Under the pieces are notes generated by a model. The model ran no database searches, was not told the origin of the DNA, and saw nothing but the letters and a program-made list of their open reading frames with translations. A DNA stretch of 64,000 nt from contig NZ_QTPO01000032.1 in NCBI RefSeq assembly GCF_003853645.1, positions 39,551-103,550 on the forward strand, read 5' to 3'. The translations under genes and the position numbers were made by a program. Below are positions 1-9,428 of the stretch, one piece after another (within the stretch, counting starts at the first letter, position 1; every line of letters starts with the position of its first letter). Source of the stretch: Burkholderia sp. Bp9143. GTDB taxonomy: Bacteria > Pseudomonadota > Gammaproteobacteria > Burkholderiales > Burkholderiaceae.

Positions 1-494
1 GTGTCGAACACGATGCGCGGATCGGCGGCCACGGTCAGCCAGCCGTTGCGGGAAATTTCTTCCTCGAGCTGCCCGGCGCCCCAGCCGGCATGGCCGAGCG
101 TCAGCAGGAAGCGCTTCGGGCCGGTACCCGTCGCGACCGCCTCGAGCACGTCCTTCGACGTCGTCATCTCGAGCCCGCCCTCGACCGACATGGACGAGTT
201 GTAGTTCGCGCCCTCGACCGGCTCGTGCAGCACGAAGCCGCGCTCGGTCTGGACCGGGCCGCCGAAGTACACGGGAATATGCAGGAGCGGCTCGATGTCG
301 AGCTTCAGGTCGATGCGGCTGAACAGCGATTCGAGGTCGATGTCGGTGGGACGATTGATGACGAGGCCAAGCGCACCGCGCTCGCTGTGATCGCAAAGGT
401 AGACCACCGTTCCCGAAAACGTCGGATCCGCCATGTTCGGCATGGCGATCAGGAACTGGTTGGTGAGATTGATGCGATCGGAAGGCTTTGACAT
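1..494 (-). CDS. yqgE: YqgE/AlgH family protein (partial, C-terminus outside window)
   Basis: The reverse strand encodes an N-terminal segment of about 164 residues beginning MSKPSDRINLTNQFLIAMP, with the family-typical continuation FSGTVVYLCDHSERGALGLVINRP. A glycine-rich GGPVQTERGFVLH stretch and a later LTLGHAGWGAGQLE motif also fit the UPF0301/YqgE family. Family members are about 185-195 residues, so only the last 25 or so residues are lost at the window edge. The biochemical role is not established; the gene usually lies beside yqgF (ruvX) in proteobacteria, which would be outside this window. The start is the ATG at 494, the only one preceding the conserved N-terminus. Confidence 0.93.
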   Translation of the reverse strand, partial: MSKPSDRINLTNQFLIAMPNMADPTFSGTVVYLCDHSERGALGLVINRPTDIDLESLFSRIDLKLDIEPLLHIPVYFGGPVQTERGFVLHEPVEGANYNSSMSVEGGLEMTTSKDVLEAVATGTGPKRFLLTLGHAGWGAGQLEEEISRNGWLTVAADPRIVFD

Positions 495-676
495 GGTTTG
501 AATTTTAGCAAAGACGCCGCGACCTGACCGGGCCGCGATCAACAAGCAACGCCGCGCGACGCTGGCAACGACGCGCGCGGATCACATGGCACTCTAACAC
601 GCGCGCGGGTGCTATCGGCAGCGTGTTGCCGGCCCGCGCGGCAAGGGTTGCCGCCGCGGTCGCGCCCCGTTGCGTA

Positions 677-1984
677 TCAGGTCCGGCCGAGCGCCTCGCC
701 AAGCGCCTCGGACGCCGCGGTCAGGTCCGGCGGCGCCACCCCCGCGGCGATCTTCAGCAGCGCGCCGCGCAGCATGTCGGATGCGCGGCCGTGCGCAACG
801 AGCCCGCCGCCGGCGAGCGGCACGCCGTGCGCGGCACGGCGCCACGCGAGCCCGAACGTATCGGCCAGCAGCGCCGCGTGACCGAGCCCGAGCGCGCATG
901 CGGCCGTGCCGACCCGGTAGGCGGCCGCGGATGCGCGCCATGCGGCCCCCGCATCGGCCGCGGCCGGATCGATGGCCAGATCGGCCATCGACGCGTCGGC
1001 CGTCTGCAGGAAATCCTCATACGCATGCGCGTTGACGGTCACGACACCGAGCATGCGGGTGGGTGCCGCCGCGACCGCATCATGCTCGGCCCGCGCGGCG
1101 TCGGCTTCCCACAGCGCCTCGGACGCGGGCGTGCCGGCGACGTGCCAGTCCACGGTCAGTCCATAGTCGTGCAGCACGTCGACGAGCGCGACGTCTTCCG
1201 CGGCCGCACCGAACAACGCGAAATCGCGCCACAGCAGCGCGGCCGTCTCGCGCACGAGCGCCGGCGGCGCGCTGCGCCTGCCCTGCGCGTGCTCGCCGAG
1301 CAGCAGGTTGGTCCGCGCGAGGAAACGCTTCAGTTCGGGCGCGGCGCTGGCGCGCAGCGCGCGCAGGCACGCGGCGGCGAGCCGCCAGAAGTCGTACGGC
1401 GCGTCGTCGGCCAGCGCGGTCAGGGTCGTGTCGAGTTCGTCGAGCGCTCCGTCCGATGTGCCGTGCGGCGCGCGCAGCACGCCGAGCAGCGCCTGCTCGT
1501 AACGGGCCCGCGCCCGGCTCGCGAATGCGTCGGGCAGCGCACGCAGCGTCGCCGGCGGCATTGCGCGCCCGACGAGCGCCAGCACGTCGAGCGGCACGCT
1601 CGCGTGCAGGTCGGCCGCGCTTTGCGCGCGCAGCGCACGGAAATGGTCGAACAGGAGGGGCGAACAGGCTAGCTCGCGCAGATTGTGGCGCTCGACCGCC
1701 GCACGGAAATCGCGCAGCGCGAGGTGCCAGGCGGCGGCGGTCGGTTCGGCGGCCACGAGCGGCGTCGCGGCAGCCAGTTGCCCGGCGAAACGGGAGGCCG
1801 GCAGCCAGCCGGCCTCCGCCAGCACGGCGGCGGCGGCCGACAGCGGCGCGGCCGCGTCGTCGTGACGCTCGAATGCGTCGGCGGCCGCCGCGAGCCACGC
1901 GTCGGCCGCGGGCACAGCCCCGCCGCGCGGGTTGGGCAGTGCGTCAGGGTGGGGAACGTTCGCCGGATCGGACGTCATGGACAC
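677..1984 (-). CDS. Unrecognised Ala-rich protein of about 435 residues
   Basis: This is a long frame with coding-type third-position GC, downstream of rubredoxin on the same strand. The protein is rich in Ala and Arg and lacks an obvious signal peptide, membrane segment or nucleotide-binding motif. It reads as mostly helical, with several short LRALR/LLxxH patterns, and its C-terminal quarter contains a Gly/Ala-rich LALGLGHAALLADTFGLAWR segment. I do not recognise the family and assign no function. GTG at 1984 and ATG two codons later (1978) are both possible starts. The neighbours (rubredoxin above, yqgE below) do not indicate a role. The very long opposing frames here (for example 623-1672 plus) are judged GC-driven shadows. 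Confidence 0.72.
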   Translation of the reverse strand: MSMTSDPANVPHPDALPNPRGGAVPAADAWLAAAADAFERHDDAAAPLSAAAAVLAEAGWLPASRFAGQLAAATPLVAAEPTAAAWHLALRDFRAAVERHNLRELACSPLLFDHFRALRAQSAADLHASVPLDVLALVGRAMPPATLRALPDAFASRARARYEQALLGVLRAPHGTSDGALDELDTTLTALADDAPYDFWRLAAACLRALRASAAPELKRFLARTNLLLGEHAQGRRSAPPALVRETAALLWRDFALFGAAAEDVALVDVLHDYGLTVDWHVAGTPASEALWEADAARAEHDAVAAAPTRMLGVVTVNAHAYEDFLQTADASMADLAIDPAAADAGAAWRASAAAYRVGTAACALGLGHAALLADTFGLAWRRAAHGVPLAGGGLVAHGRASDMLRGALLKIAAGVAPPDLTAASEALGEALGRT

Positions 1985-2081
1985 GCGCGCCTGTCATCGT
2001 CAAGTCGCTCGCGCCGGCCGCGGCGCGCAAGCGCCGGGCAACCGCGAGGCCGGAGCGGTGTGTCCGTGGGCCAAGGTCCGG

Positions 2082-2252
2082 TCAGATCTGGACCATCTCG
2101 AAGTCTTCCTTGCGAGCGCCGCATTCGGGGCACGTCCAGTTGATCGGGACGTCTTCCCAGCGCGTGCCCGGGGCGATGCCCTCTTCGGGCAGCCCGGCTT
2201 CTTCGTCATAAATCCAGCCACAAATCAGGCACATCCAGCTCTTGTATTCCAT
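2082..2252 (-). CDS. rubA: Rubredoxin
   Basis: This is a 56-residue rubredoxin, a small iron protein that carries one electron in the cytoplasm, often to alkane hydroxylases or oxygen/superoxide reductases. The four iron-ligand cysteines are visible in two knuckles, CLICGW near residue 7 and CPECGA near residue 40, with the conserved YDEEAG and aromatic WxxxPxxW segments between them. An upstream in-frame ATG at 2294 would add 14 residues with no family counterpart, so MEYKSWMCLIC at 2252 is preferred. It lies about 255 bp upstream of, and divergent from, thiD. Confidence 0.95.
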   Translation of the reverse strand: MEYKSWMCLICGWIYDEEAGLPEEGIAPGTRWEDVPINWTCPECGARKEDFEMVQI

Positions 2253-2507
2253 CTTAAGCCGCGTCGGGGAAAAGTCGGTAAATTCGGGAGCCATGATGGT
2301 ACCGTGTCGGGGCCGGACTGCCTAGCAATCGCACTGGAGTACGGCGACTACGTTGCGCTGCGCTAAAAAATCCGTCGTGCGGGCCGGATTCCGCCGCATA
2401 ATGGCTGGAAAGTGCGGCCTGCCGGGCAACACAGGGCCCAAACGCCCACTTCGCCTCGCCGTCCGCAGCTCCGTCGCTTCCCCGTTTTTTTCTTGCCCCA
2501 TTTTTAC

Positions 2508-3374
2508 ATGTCCAGCAACGCCCCTCCGATCGTCCTCACCTTCGGCCTGTCCGATCCCACCGGCGGCTCCGGCCTCCAAGCCGATCTGATGACCCTGGCG
2601 AGCATGGGCTGTCACGGCGTGTCCGTCCTGACGGGCTATACCGTGCGCGACTCCGCCGCCTGCGACGAAGTGACCGGTCTCGATCCCGATGTCGTCGCCG
2701 CCCAGGCGCGCATGCTGCTCGAGGACATGCCGGTCGCCGCGTTCAAGATCGGCGCGGCGACGCGCGCGGAAGTCGTGAGCGCGATCGCCGAAGTGGTCGC
2801 CGACTACGACGGCGTGCCGCTCGTGCTCGCACCGGACTTCACGCTCGACGACGAGCACGTGCTCGCCGCCGACGACCTGCGCGAATCGATCGCCGACCTG
2901 CTCGCGCCACAGACGACGCTGCTGGTCGCCGACCACGCGACGCTGATCGCGCTCGCGCAGCCGGACGGCGATGCCGAGGCGCCGAATCTCGACGCAGCCG
3001 TGTCGCACCTGCTGTCGCAGGGCTGCGAGTACATCCTGTCGTCGGAGACGGGCTCGCACCGGCTGGTCAACACGCTGTACGGCGAGGAAGGCCAGCTTCG
3101 CGAAGACATGTGGGATCGCTCGCCGCACCGGTTGATGGGCATCACCGACACGCTGGGCGCGGCGATCGCGGCACTGCTCGCGAATGGCCAGGAGCCGCCC
3201 GAAGCGGTGCGCGAAGCGCAAGAATACCTGTACCAGGCCGTGCGCGACGCGTTCCGCCCCGGCATGGGCGCGCACCTGCCCGACCGGTTCTTCTGGGCCC
3301 GCAGCAACGATGATGCGGACACGCCGCCGGCCGTGAAGGCCGATCCGGTGCCGAGGACGTCGCACCGCCATTGA
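2508..3374 (+). CDS. thiD: Hydroxymethylpyrimidine/phosphomethylpyrimidine kinase
   Basis: The 288-residue protein belongs to the ThiD branch of the ribokinase-like family. ThiD phosphorylates HMP and HMP-phosphate to the pyrophosphate used in thiamine synthesis. The N-terminal TFGLSDPTGGSGLQADL is the hallmark substrate/ATP loop. It is followed by TGYTVRDS and KIGAATRAEV, and near the C-terminus by DTLGAAIAALLANG, the anion-hole/ATP region where DTxGxGD-type motifs occur. The first G of that motif is kept, but the usual catalytic GCG/GAGD is relaxed to DTLGAA. Start: ATG 2508; an earlier in-frame ATG at 2412 adds a low-complexity leader. A strong terminator follows the stop. No TPP riboswitch was seen upstream. 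Confidence 0.88.
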   Translation: MSSNAPPIVLTFGLSDPTGGSGLQADLMTLASMGCHGVSVLTGYTVRDSAACDEVTGLDPDVVAAQARMLLEDMPVAAFKIGAATRAEVVSAIAEVVADYDGVPLVLAPDFTLDDEHVLAADDLRESIADLLAPQTTLLVADHATLIALAQPDGDAEAPNLDAAVSHLLSQGCEYILSSETGSHRLVNTLYGEEGQLREDMWDRSPHRLMGITDTLGAAIAALLANGQEPPEAVREAQEYLYQAVRDAFRPGMGAHLPDRFFWARSNDDADTPPAVKADPVPRTSHRH

Positions 3375-3382
3375 GTTGCCTG

Positions 3383-3425
3383 GGGCGGCCGGAGTTTGAG
3401 CGATCAAACGCCGGCCGCCCTTCTT
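3383..3425 (+). terminator. Rho-independent terminator after thiD
   Basis: Nine bases after the thiD stop, a 10-bp GGGCGGCCGG/CCGGCCGCCC stem continues, after one mismatch, into GTTTGA/TCAAAC around a GCGA tetraloop. It ends in TTCTT. The stem-loop is perfect apart from the A/G mismatch. Confidence 0.85.
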
Positions 3426-3776
3426 GTCGTCTCAGCATTACACATCCCGCATCGGCCAATCGACGCTGATGCACGCAATACATCGACAACAACCCAACCG
3501 CCGGCTCGGAGCGACACCCTCCCAACGTTCGGTTTCCCGCCCTGCGCAGCCCAAGATTCGATCTGACGACCCGCGCGATCCCGCCCATTCACTTATCGCA
3601 ACCGAATCCGCGTTCGGGCCTGCCCTACTTATATCGATTCTCGGCTGACCGATGGCCTGGCGTCGTACTTTTCAACGTCCAATCGCGCCGAAAATCGAAC
3701 CGGTCCAATAGATTGGCCGCCAAGCGCAATGCTAGGGTTCATTTCATTCAATGTGACCGATGCAAAGGAGCATGCG
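3426..3776. other. Intergenic region upstream of the hcp cassette
   Basis: No supported gene lies here. Base composition drops from the surrounding high GC to a more balanced mix. The segment must hold the promoter of the hcp gene, but I could not place -35/-10 boxes with confidence. A clear Shine-Dalgarno AAGGAG lies at 3765-3770, seven bases before the hcp ATG. Confidence 0.6.
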
Positions 3777-4259
3777 ATGGCGCAAGTCATTTTCCTGAAA
3801 CTGACCGGTATCGGAGGCGAATCTCGAGATGCCGCTCATCCTGACGAAATCGAGGTATTGGCGTGGGATTGGTCCGCCGACCAGACATCTACCACGCGCT
3901 CAGGGACAGGCAGCATTGGAGGCAAGTGCACGGCCAACGATCCGACTATCGAGCATTATGTCGATCACGCATCGCCGATCCTCATGCTGCATTGCCTGAA
4001 AGGGAATCATATCGAGAACGCCGTTCTGGTCGCGCGCAAGGCTGGCGGCATCCCGCTCGAGTACCTGAAGATCACGCTGGATGACGTACTGATCACGCGA
4101 ATCAATTCAGTCGCCAATTTCAACATGGCGCGACCACGAGAGGAAGTCCAACTCTCATTCGCCCGCATTCGGCAGGAGTATGTTGTTCAGAACGCCCGAG
4201 GTGGGAGCGGCGAAACGGTCGCGGCAGGATACGACATCAAAACCGGCAAAGCGACCTGA
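3777..4259 (+). CDS. hcp: Hcp family type VI secretion system protein
   Basis: The 160-residue protein starts MAQVIFLKLTGIGGES, the typical Hcp strand carrying the LKLxGIxGES pattern. It continues with DEIEVLAWDWS, the SPILMLHCLKGNHIENAVLVARKAGG strand-helix region, and YLKITLDDVLITRI followed by EEVQLSFARI. Hcp forms hexameric rings that stack into the type VI tail tube and can chaperone small effectors in its lumen. The upstream ATG at 3729 is rejected because AAGGAG sits seven bases before 3777. No other type VI structural gene is present, so this is an orphan hcp placed with an amidase and a secreted small protein. A/T-ending codons are more frequent than in the neighbours, hinting at transfer. 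Confidence 0.93.
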   Translation: MAQVIFLKLTGIGGESRDAAHPDEIEVLAWDWSADQTSTTRSGTGSIGGKCTANDPTIEHYVDHASPILMLHCLKGNHIENAVLVARKAGGIPLEYLKITLDDVLITRINSVANFNMARPREEVQLSFARIRQEYVVQNARGGSGETVAAGYDIKTGKAT

Positions 4260-4274
4260 GAACCGGAGGCAGTC

Positions 4275-4889
4275 ATGCTTTTCATTTCAAAGCAGGGCCA
4301 TGTCGATGCCGAACGCGTGATCGTCAAAATATATTCATCCTTCGAACGAGGGCCGATGGAACACGTGAACGGAATCGTCGTCCATCAAACCGGAGGCGCC
4401 ACTGTCTCGAGCACTTTCAATAGCTATAGCAACGCCGCGCACGTACCGAACGGCGCCCACTTCCTGATCGACAAGGATGGCACGATCTATCAGACCGCCT
4501 CTCTGAACAGAATCACCAATCACGTCGGCAAATTGCAGTCGCGTTGCATCACCACACTCAAGTGCCCGACTGCGGATCTCCGGGCGGCTAGGCGCGCGTA
4601 TCAAACTGGTCCCGCTGCGTCCCATCGCCACGAATCCCGGAAAGCATTTCCGGATCGTTATCCGTCCAACTCGGACGCAATCGGAATCGAGCTTGTCGGC
4701 ATGTACTACCCCGACGAGAAAACTGCGGAACTCGTCTACGAAAACGTCACTGCCGAACAGAATGCATCGCTCAAATGGCTGGTTCGCGAATTGTCGGAGA
4801 CGCTGAACGTCGAGATGAGGGAGGTATATCGGCACCCGGAAGTCGGGCGCAAGAACGCAACCGAGGCTAGCACGGCACGCTGGGAGTAA
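4275..4889 (+). CDS. N-acetylmuramoyl-L-alanine amidase / PGRP-type domain protein, probable type VI effector
   Basis: The 204-residue protein carries an Amidase_2 (peptidoglycan recognition) fold. GIVVHQTGG (His37) matches the first zinc-ligand strand, GAHFLIDKDGTIYQ is the conserved core, SDAIGIELVG is the central strand, and YRHPEVGRKN (His187, Lys193) carries the second zinc histidine and the catalytic Lys. The position usually holding Cys or Asp as third ligand is near Glu197, which is unusual. There is no signal peptide, so the enzyme would reach the periplasm only by lysis or export. Lying 15 bp behind hcp, it is best read as a peptidoglycan-cleaving type VI cargo. The ORF is preceded by GGAGG at 4265. 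Confidence 0.82.
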   Translation: MLFISKQGHVDAERVIVKIYSSFERGPMEHVNGIVVHQTGGATVSSTFNSYSNAAHVPNGAHFLIDKDGTIYQTASLNRITNHVGKLQSRCITTLKCPTADLRAARRAYQTGPAASHRHESRKAFPDRYPSNSDAIGIELVGMYYPDEKTAELVYENVTAEQNASLKWLVRELSETLNVEMREVYRHPEVGRKNATEASTARWE

Positions 4890-4893
4890 CGTC

Positions 4894-5343
4894 ATGAATC
4901 TAGCCAGATGTGCTGCCGCGGTTGCGTTGTGCGTCCCGATCGCCATCTGCCAGGCCAGAGGGGTAAGTGCCGTGACAGTCGAGCAATCCGGCCAGACGTC
5001 GAACCCGGACGATCCACTCTCAAAGCAGGCGTGCAGGAACTTCACACCAACCGTCGATCAACTGAAGCGATTCTTTTCCAGAGCTGCGCCGATTGACGGC
5101 AAGTTTGTGGTCCACGATTACTACTCGCCCTGCCATTCAAGCGGCACCGTTTCGTTCCCGGACGGCAGTTCGGGGAGGTGGCGCGTCTACTCGGGTGGCA
5201 CCGCGTCACTGACGTGGGCCTCCAGCGGTGACACGGTCTATCTCTACAATGGCCGTCACAATGGCTGGCATGATCCGTTTGCGTGTAGCTATGGCCTTCA
5301 CGACAACGATGACGACGCTTCGTGCTACCTGCCGGGCTTCTAA
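4894..5343 (+). CDS. Secreted small protein with four cysteines, candidate amidase immunity protein
   Basis: The 149-residue protein begins four bases after the amidase stop. Its first 22 residues form a signal peptide (MNLARCAAAVALCVPIAIC then QARG). The mature part has four cysteines (47, 80, 131, 144), enough for two disulfides, and a β-rich, Gly/Ser/Tyr-rich centre around residues 85-125. I recognise no family. Its coupling to a peptidoglycan amidase and its periplasmic destination fit an immunity protein that blocks the amidase; that role is inferred from position only. An alternative is an accessory cell-wall-binding protein. The gene ends before a strong bidirectional terminator. Confidence 0.75.
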   Translation: MNLARCAAAVALCVPIAICQARGVSAVTVEQSGQTSNPDDPLSKQACRNFTPTVDQLKRFFSRAAPIDGKFVVHDYYSPCHSSGTVSFPDGSSGRWRVYSGGTASLTWASSGDTVYLYNGRHNGWHDPFACSYGLHDNDDDASCYLPGF

Positions 5344-5370
5344 TCCCGATCACCCTGGAGCACCAATAAA

Positions 5371-5404
5371 AAAAGACCCGCATCGCTGCGGGTCTTTTCT
5401 TTTG
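5371..5404. terminator. Bidirectional terminator between the hcp cassette and groEL
   Basis: AAAAGACCCGCA and TGCGGGTCTTTT pair perfectly around a TCGC loop (5371-5398). A-tract on the left and T-tract on the right let it end transcripts from both strands: the secreted-protein gene on plus and groEL on minus. Confidence 0.93.
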
Positions 5405-5453
5405 GCTGGAACGCGCATCGCTGCGCGTTCCGGACACCATCGACCGAAGTCGA

Positions 5454-7094
<1,641 letters not shown>

Positions 7095-7140
7095 CTTCTA
7101 ACTCCTTGAATTCTTGGGAATATGTACCGTCAGTGGACGC

Positions 7141-7434
7141 TTACTTCGCGTTGACCACGGCCATGATGTCTTCTTCGCGCATGACCAGCAGTTCCTGGCC
7201 GTCGACCTTGACGGTCTGGCCAGCGTACTTGCCGAACAGCACGCGATCGCCGACCTTCACGTCGAGCGCGATCGGCGCGCCCTTGTCGTCGCGCTTGCCC
7301 GGGCCGACCGCGAGGATCTCGCCTTGATCCGGCTTCTCAGCAGCAGCTTCGGGGATCACGATGCCCGAGGCGGTCTTGGTTTCCTGATCCAGGCGCTTGA
7401 CGATCACGCGATCGTGCAAAGGACGAAGGTTCAT
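7141..7434 (-). CDS. groES: Co-chaperonin GroES (Hsp10)
   Basis: The 97-residue GroES starts MNLRPLHDRVIVKRLDQE and retains the mobile loop (TKTASGIVIPEAAAEKP) that docks on GroEL, plus the C-terminal LLVMREEDIMAVV strand. The start is set at ATG 7434, preceded by GAGGAGTGAAT; a GTG two codons upstream (7440) would lengthen it without family support. It is the first gene of the operon. The 5' leader carries the CIRCE operator. Confidence 0.98.
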   Translation of the reverse strand: MNLRPLHDRVIVKRLDQETKTASGIVIPEAAAEKPDQGEILAVGPGKRDDKGAPIALDVKVGDRVLFGKYAGQTVKVDGQELLVMREEDIMAVVNAK

Positions 7435-7507
7435 ATTCACTCCTCTCTTGACTGAGATTGAAGAACGCTTAGGGAATCTGCCCGGCGGGTCGCCCGGCAG
7501 AGAATTG

Positions 7508-7534
7508 TTAGCACTCTCGTGCAGCGAGTGCTAA
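7508..7534 (-). promoter_or_regulatory. CIRCE element (HrcA operator)
   Basis: A perfect TTAGCACTC-N9-GAGTGCTAA inverted repeat lies 74 bp upstream of the groES ATG. This is the classical binding site of the heat-shock repressor HrcA, which is inactivated when GroEL is titrated by unfolded protein. It abuts the -10 box and so covers the start site. Confidence 0.97.
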
Positions 7535-7562
7535 TTATATGGACGGGTTTTGACAAATTCAA
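7534..7562 (-). promoter_or_regulatory. Sigma-70-type promoter of groES-groEL
   Basis: Read on the minus strand, TTGAAT (7557-7562) and TATAAT (7534-7539) are separated by exactly 17 bp. The -10 box overlaps the outer edge of the CIRCE element by one base, consistent with repression by steric block. Confidence 0.85.
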
Positions 7563-7808
7563 GAAGGGGAGCGGGAGGTTTTTTCGCGCGGGGCAAGGCG
7601 GCGGGAAAACGGGGAGGAAACCGAAAAACCCTTTCAAAACAATCAAATAACCATCAACCCGGCGCTCCGGGTGCGGGCACGATGCGGGATATCCCGACCA
7701 TCGCATCGATTTGACACGGGGTAAGCACCGAGTTCCGCGGTCGTCCGGCATCGGATGAAAAAACCTGCTTGCGCGCCGGCAGCGGCGCAAAAGCCCGGCG
7801 CCGGATCG

Positions 7809-8318
7809 TCACATGTCGGGACAGCCCGCGACCGGCTGGAACGTCCGGCCGTCGGTCTCGACCGTCGCGCCGAGCAGACGCGCGAGACCTTTCGCGCCTT
7901 CGCGCATCACGACGTCGTGATTCCAGACGAACAGCGGGCGCGCGACCGGCGCCAGCCAGTTCATCCAGCGCTCGCGTGTACGGATGTGCCAGTCGTAGCG
8001 CACGACGGTGCGCGTGCCGTCGCCGGCGAACGACCAGCAGCCGTCGCCTTCGATCGCGCCGCTCGCGCGGCCTTCGAGCACATGCGGCCGCTCGACGCGC
8101 AGCACGCGCATGTCGAAGGTCAGCCGGTACGGCAACGCGCCTTTCCACGTGTATCGCTGCAGCGCGCCGACGCCGCGCGCGTCGCCGCGCTCGATCTCGA
8201 CGGTCCGCACGGCCCCCTTCCACCAGTCGGGCCAGCGGTCGACCTCGTAGATCGCGTCCCAGACCGCCGCGAGCGGCGCGTCCACGCGCCACGTCGTCGA
8301 AAACCGGTATTCCGCCAT
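7809..8318 (-). CDS. SRPBCC (START-like) superfamily protein
   Basis: The 169-residue protein begins with the SRPBCC pattern YRFSTTWRVDAPLAAVWDAIYEVDRWPDWW. It continues with alternating strands (GALQRYTWKG, YRLTFDMRVLRVERP, GDGTRTVVRYDWHI) and a long C-terminal helix, as expected of a helix-grip ligand pocket. Members bind hydrophobic ligands or act as cyclases; no specific ligand can be named. It lies 30 bp downstream of the LolA-like gene and probably closes the sigma-factor operon. Confidence 0.85.
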   Translation of the reverse strand: MAEYRFSTTWRVDAPLAAVWDAIYEVDRWPDWWKGAVRTVEIERGDARGVGALQRYTWKGALPYRLTFDMRVLRVERPHVLEGRASGAIEGDGCWSFAGDGTRTVVRYDWHIRTRERWMNWLAPVARPLFVWNHDVVMREGAKGLARLLGATVETDGRTFQPVAGCPDM

Positions 8319-8348
8319 GCAGCCTCCGGTACGAGTCGGGGTCAGGGA

Positions 8349-8981
8349 TCAGGGTGAGAAAAAGCGGGCGGGAAACGCGACGTCGATTTCGACGTCGTCG
8401 AGCGTCACCGTTTCGAGCGGACCGCCGTCGCCATCCGCGAAGCTGACGACCTTCAGCGGAAAGCCGTCCTTGGTGTCCAGCCACAGCCGGTAGCGATGCA
8501 CGCCTGCGACCACATGTGCGGGCGCGCCCGTCACCGACACGCGCAGCGTGGTCCGGCCGCCGATGGTCTCCTCGCCTTCCGTCACCGTCGCGCCGCCCTG
8601 CTGCAGCGCATGCACGTTGCGCAGCAGTTCGCCCACGTCCGACCGGTCGACGCGATGGCCGCTGCGGTCGCGCACGAGCGGATTGGACGGCGACAAGGTC
8701 AGCGCGGGCAGCGCATGCTCGCCGAACGGGCGCAGCCGGACCTTGCCGGCGCCGGGATCGTACGCGAGTACCGCGCCGTGATGCGGCGACACGAAGTCCA
8801 TCCGGACGAAACCGGGTTTCAGGTATGCATAGTGGAATTCGGCGTGCTCGCCGCTTTGCGCCGACGAGCGGATCGTCGCGCGGTACGAGCGGACCTGGTC
8901 GAAATGCGTCTGCGCGACGGTCACGGGGTCGGCTGTCATGCTCGCTCCTATCAGGCTCGCGGCCAGCAACGCGGCGATCAC
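8349..8981 (-). CDS. LolA-like secreted protein
   Basis: The 210-residue protein starts at a GTG that overlaps the stop of the cupredoxin gene as GTGA. This start gives an immediate signal peptide (VIAALLAASLIGASMTA). The mature part (QTHFDQVRSYRATIRSSAQ, FVRMDFVSPHHGAVLAYDPGAGKVRLRP, and a C-terminal DGFPLKVVSFADGDG with ETVTLDDVEI) follows the LolA/LolB half-barrel pattern of proteins that carry lipidated or hydrophobic cargo across the periplasm. The frame stays open upstream to 9059, but that would overlap the cupredoxin by 82 bp. True LolA is normally encoded beside ftsK, so this is a paralogue with unknown cargo. Confidence 0.8.
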   Translation of the reverse strand: MIAALLAASLIGASMTADPVTVAQTHFDQVRSYRATIRSSAQSGEHAEFHYAYLKPGFVRMDFVSPHHGAVLAYDPGAGKVRLRPFGEHALPALTLSPSNPLVRDRSGHRVDRSDVGELLRNVHALQQGGATVTEGEETIGGRTTLRVSVTGAPAHVVAGVHRYRLWLDTKDGFPLKVVSFADGDGGPLETVTLDDVEIDVAFPARFFSP

Positions 8982-9400
8982 GGCGCCGCCTCGACGTCGA
9001 GCACGCCCTCCATCCCGCGCTCGCGATGGCTGCGCAGGAACAGCAGCCGATGCGTGCAATAGTAGGCGAAGCGGCCGGGCGCCGTCGGTGTGAAGCGCAA
9101 CGTGCGCGGCGTCGTGGCCAATTCGGTATGCACCGCGATGCCGGCCTGCGGCGCGTCGATCTTGAAACTGTGCGGCACGACACCCGGTTCGGCCGATACG
9201 GTCAGTTCGACCGGCACGTGCGCCCGGACGATCACGTGGTTCGGACGAAAGAAATAGCTGCCGCCGACGATCGTCACCCGCTGCACGCCGTCGGTGTCGA
9301 CCGGTACGCGCACCGGGGCGCCGTCGTCCGCCCGCGCGAGCCCGGCGCTTGCCGCGAGCGCCGCCATCACCATCGCCACCCTCGCCGTCTTCGCGTTCAT
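8978..9400 (-). CDS. Periplasmic cupredoxin-domain protein
   Basis: The 140-residue protein has a signal peptide ending near ARA-DD (residues 23-25) and one cupredoxin domain. The type 1 copper ligands can be read as His77 (VVPHSF), Cys115 (YYCTH), His125 (SHRERGM) and Met130. The loop between Cys and the second His is longer than in plastocyanin-like proteins. A role in periplasmic electron transfer or copper binding is likely, but the partner is unknown. It is the third gene of the ECF sigma operon, 28 bp after the anti-sigma gene, and is translationally coupled to the LolA-like gene. Confidence 0.86.
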   Translation of the reverse strand: MNAKTARVAMVMAALAASAGLARADDGAPVRVPVDTDGVQRVTIVGGSYFFRPNHVIVRAHVPVELTVSAEPGVVPHSFKIDAPQAGIAVHTELATTPRTLRFTPTAPGRFAYYCTHRLLFLRSHRERGMEGVLDVEAAP

Positions 9401-9428
9401 CTTCTGCTCCCTGTCGATGCCGCGCGCG

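Noticed and set aside
2295..2507. TPP riboswitch before thiD
   Set aside because: No CUGAGA or ACCUGA-type conserved blocks were found in the leader.
3777..5343. The hcp cassette as part of a prophage
   Set aside because: No phage structural, integrase or tRNA attachment feature is found; the flanks are thiD and groEL.
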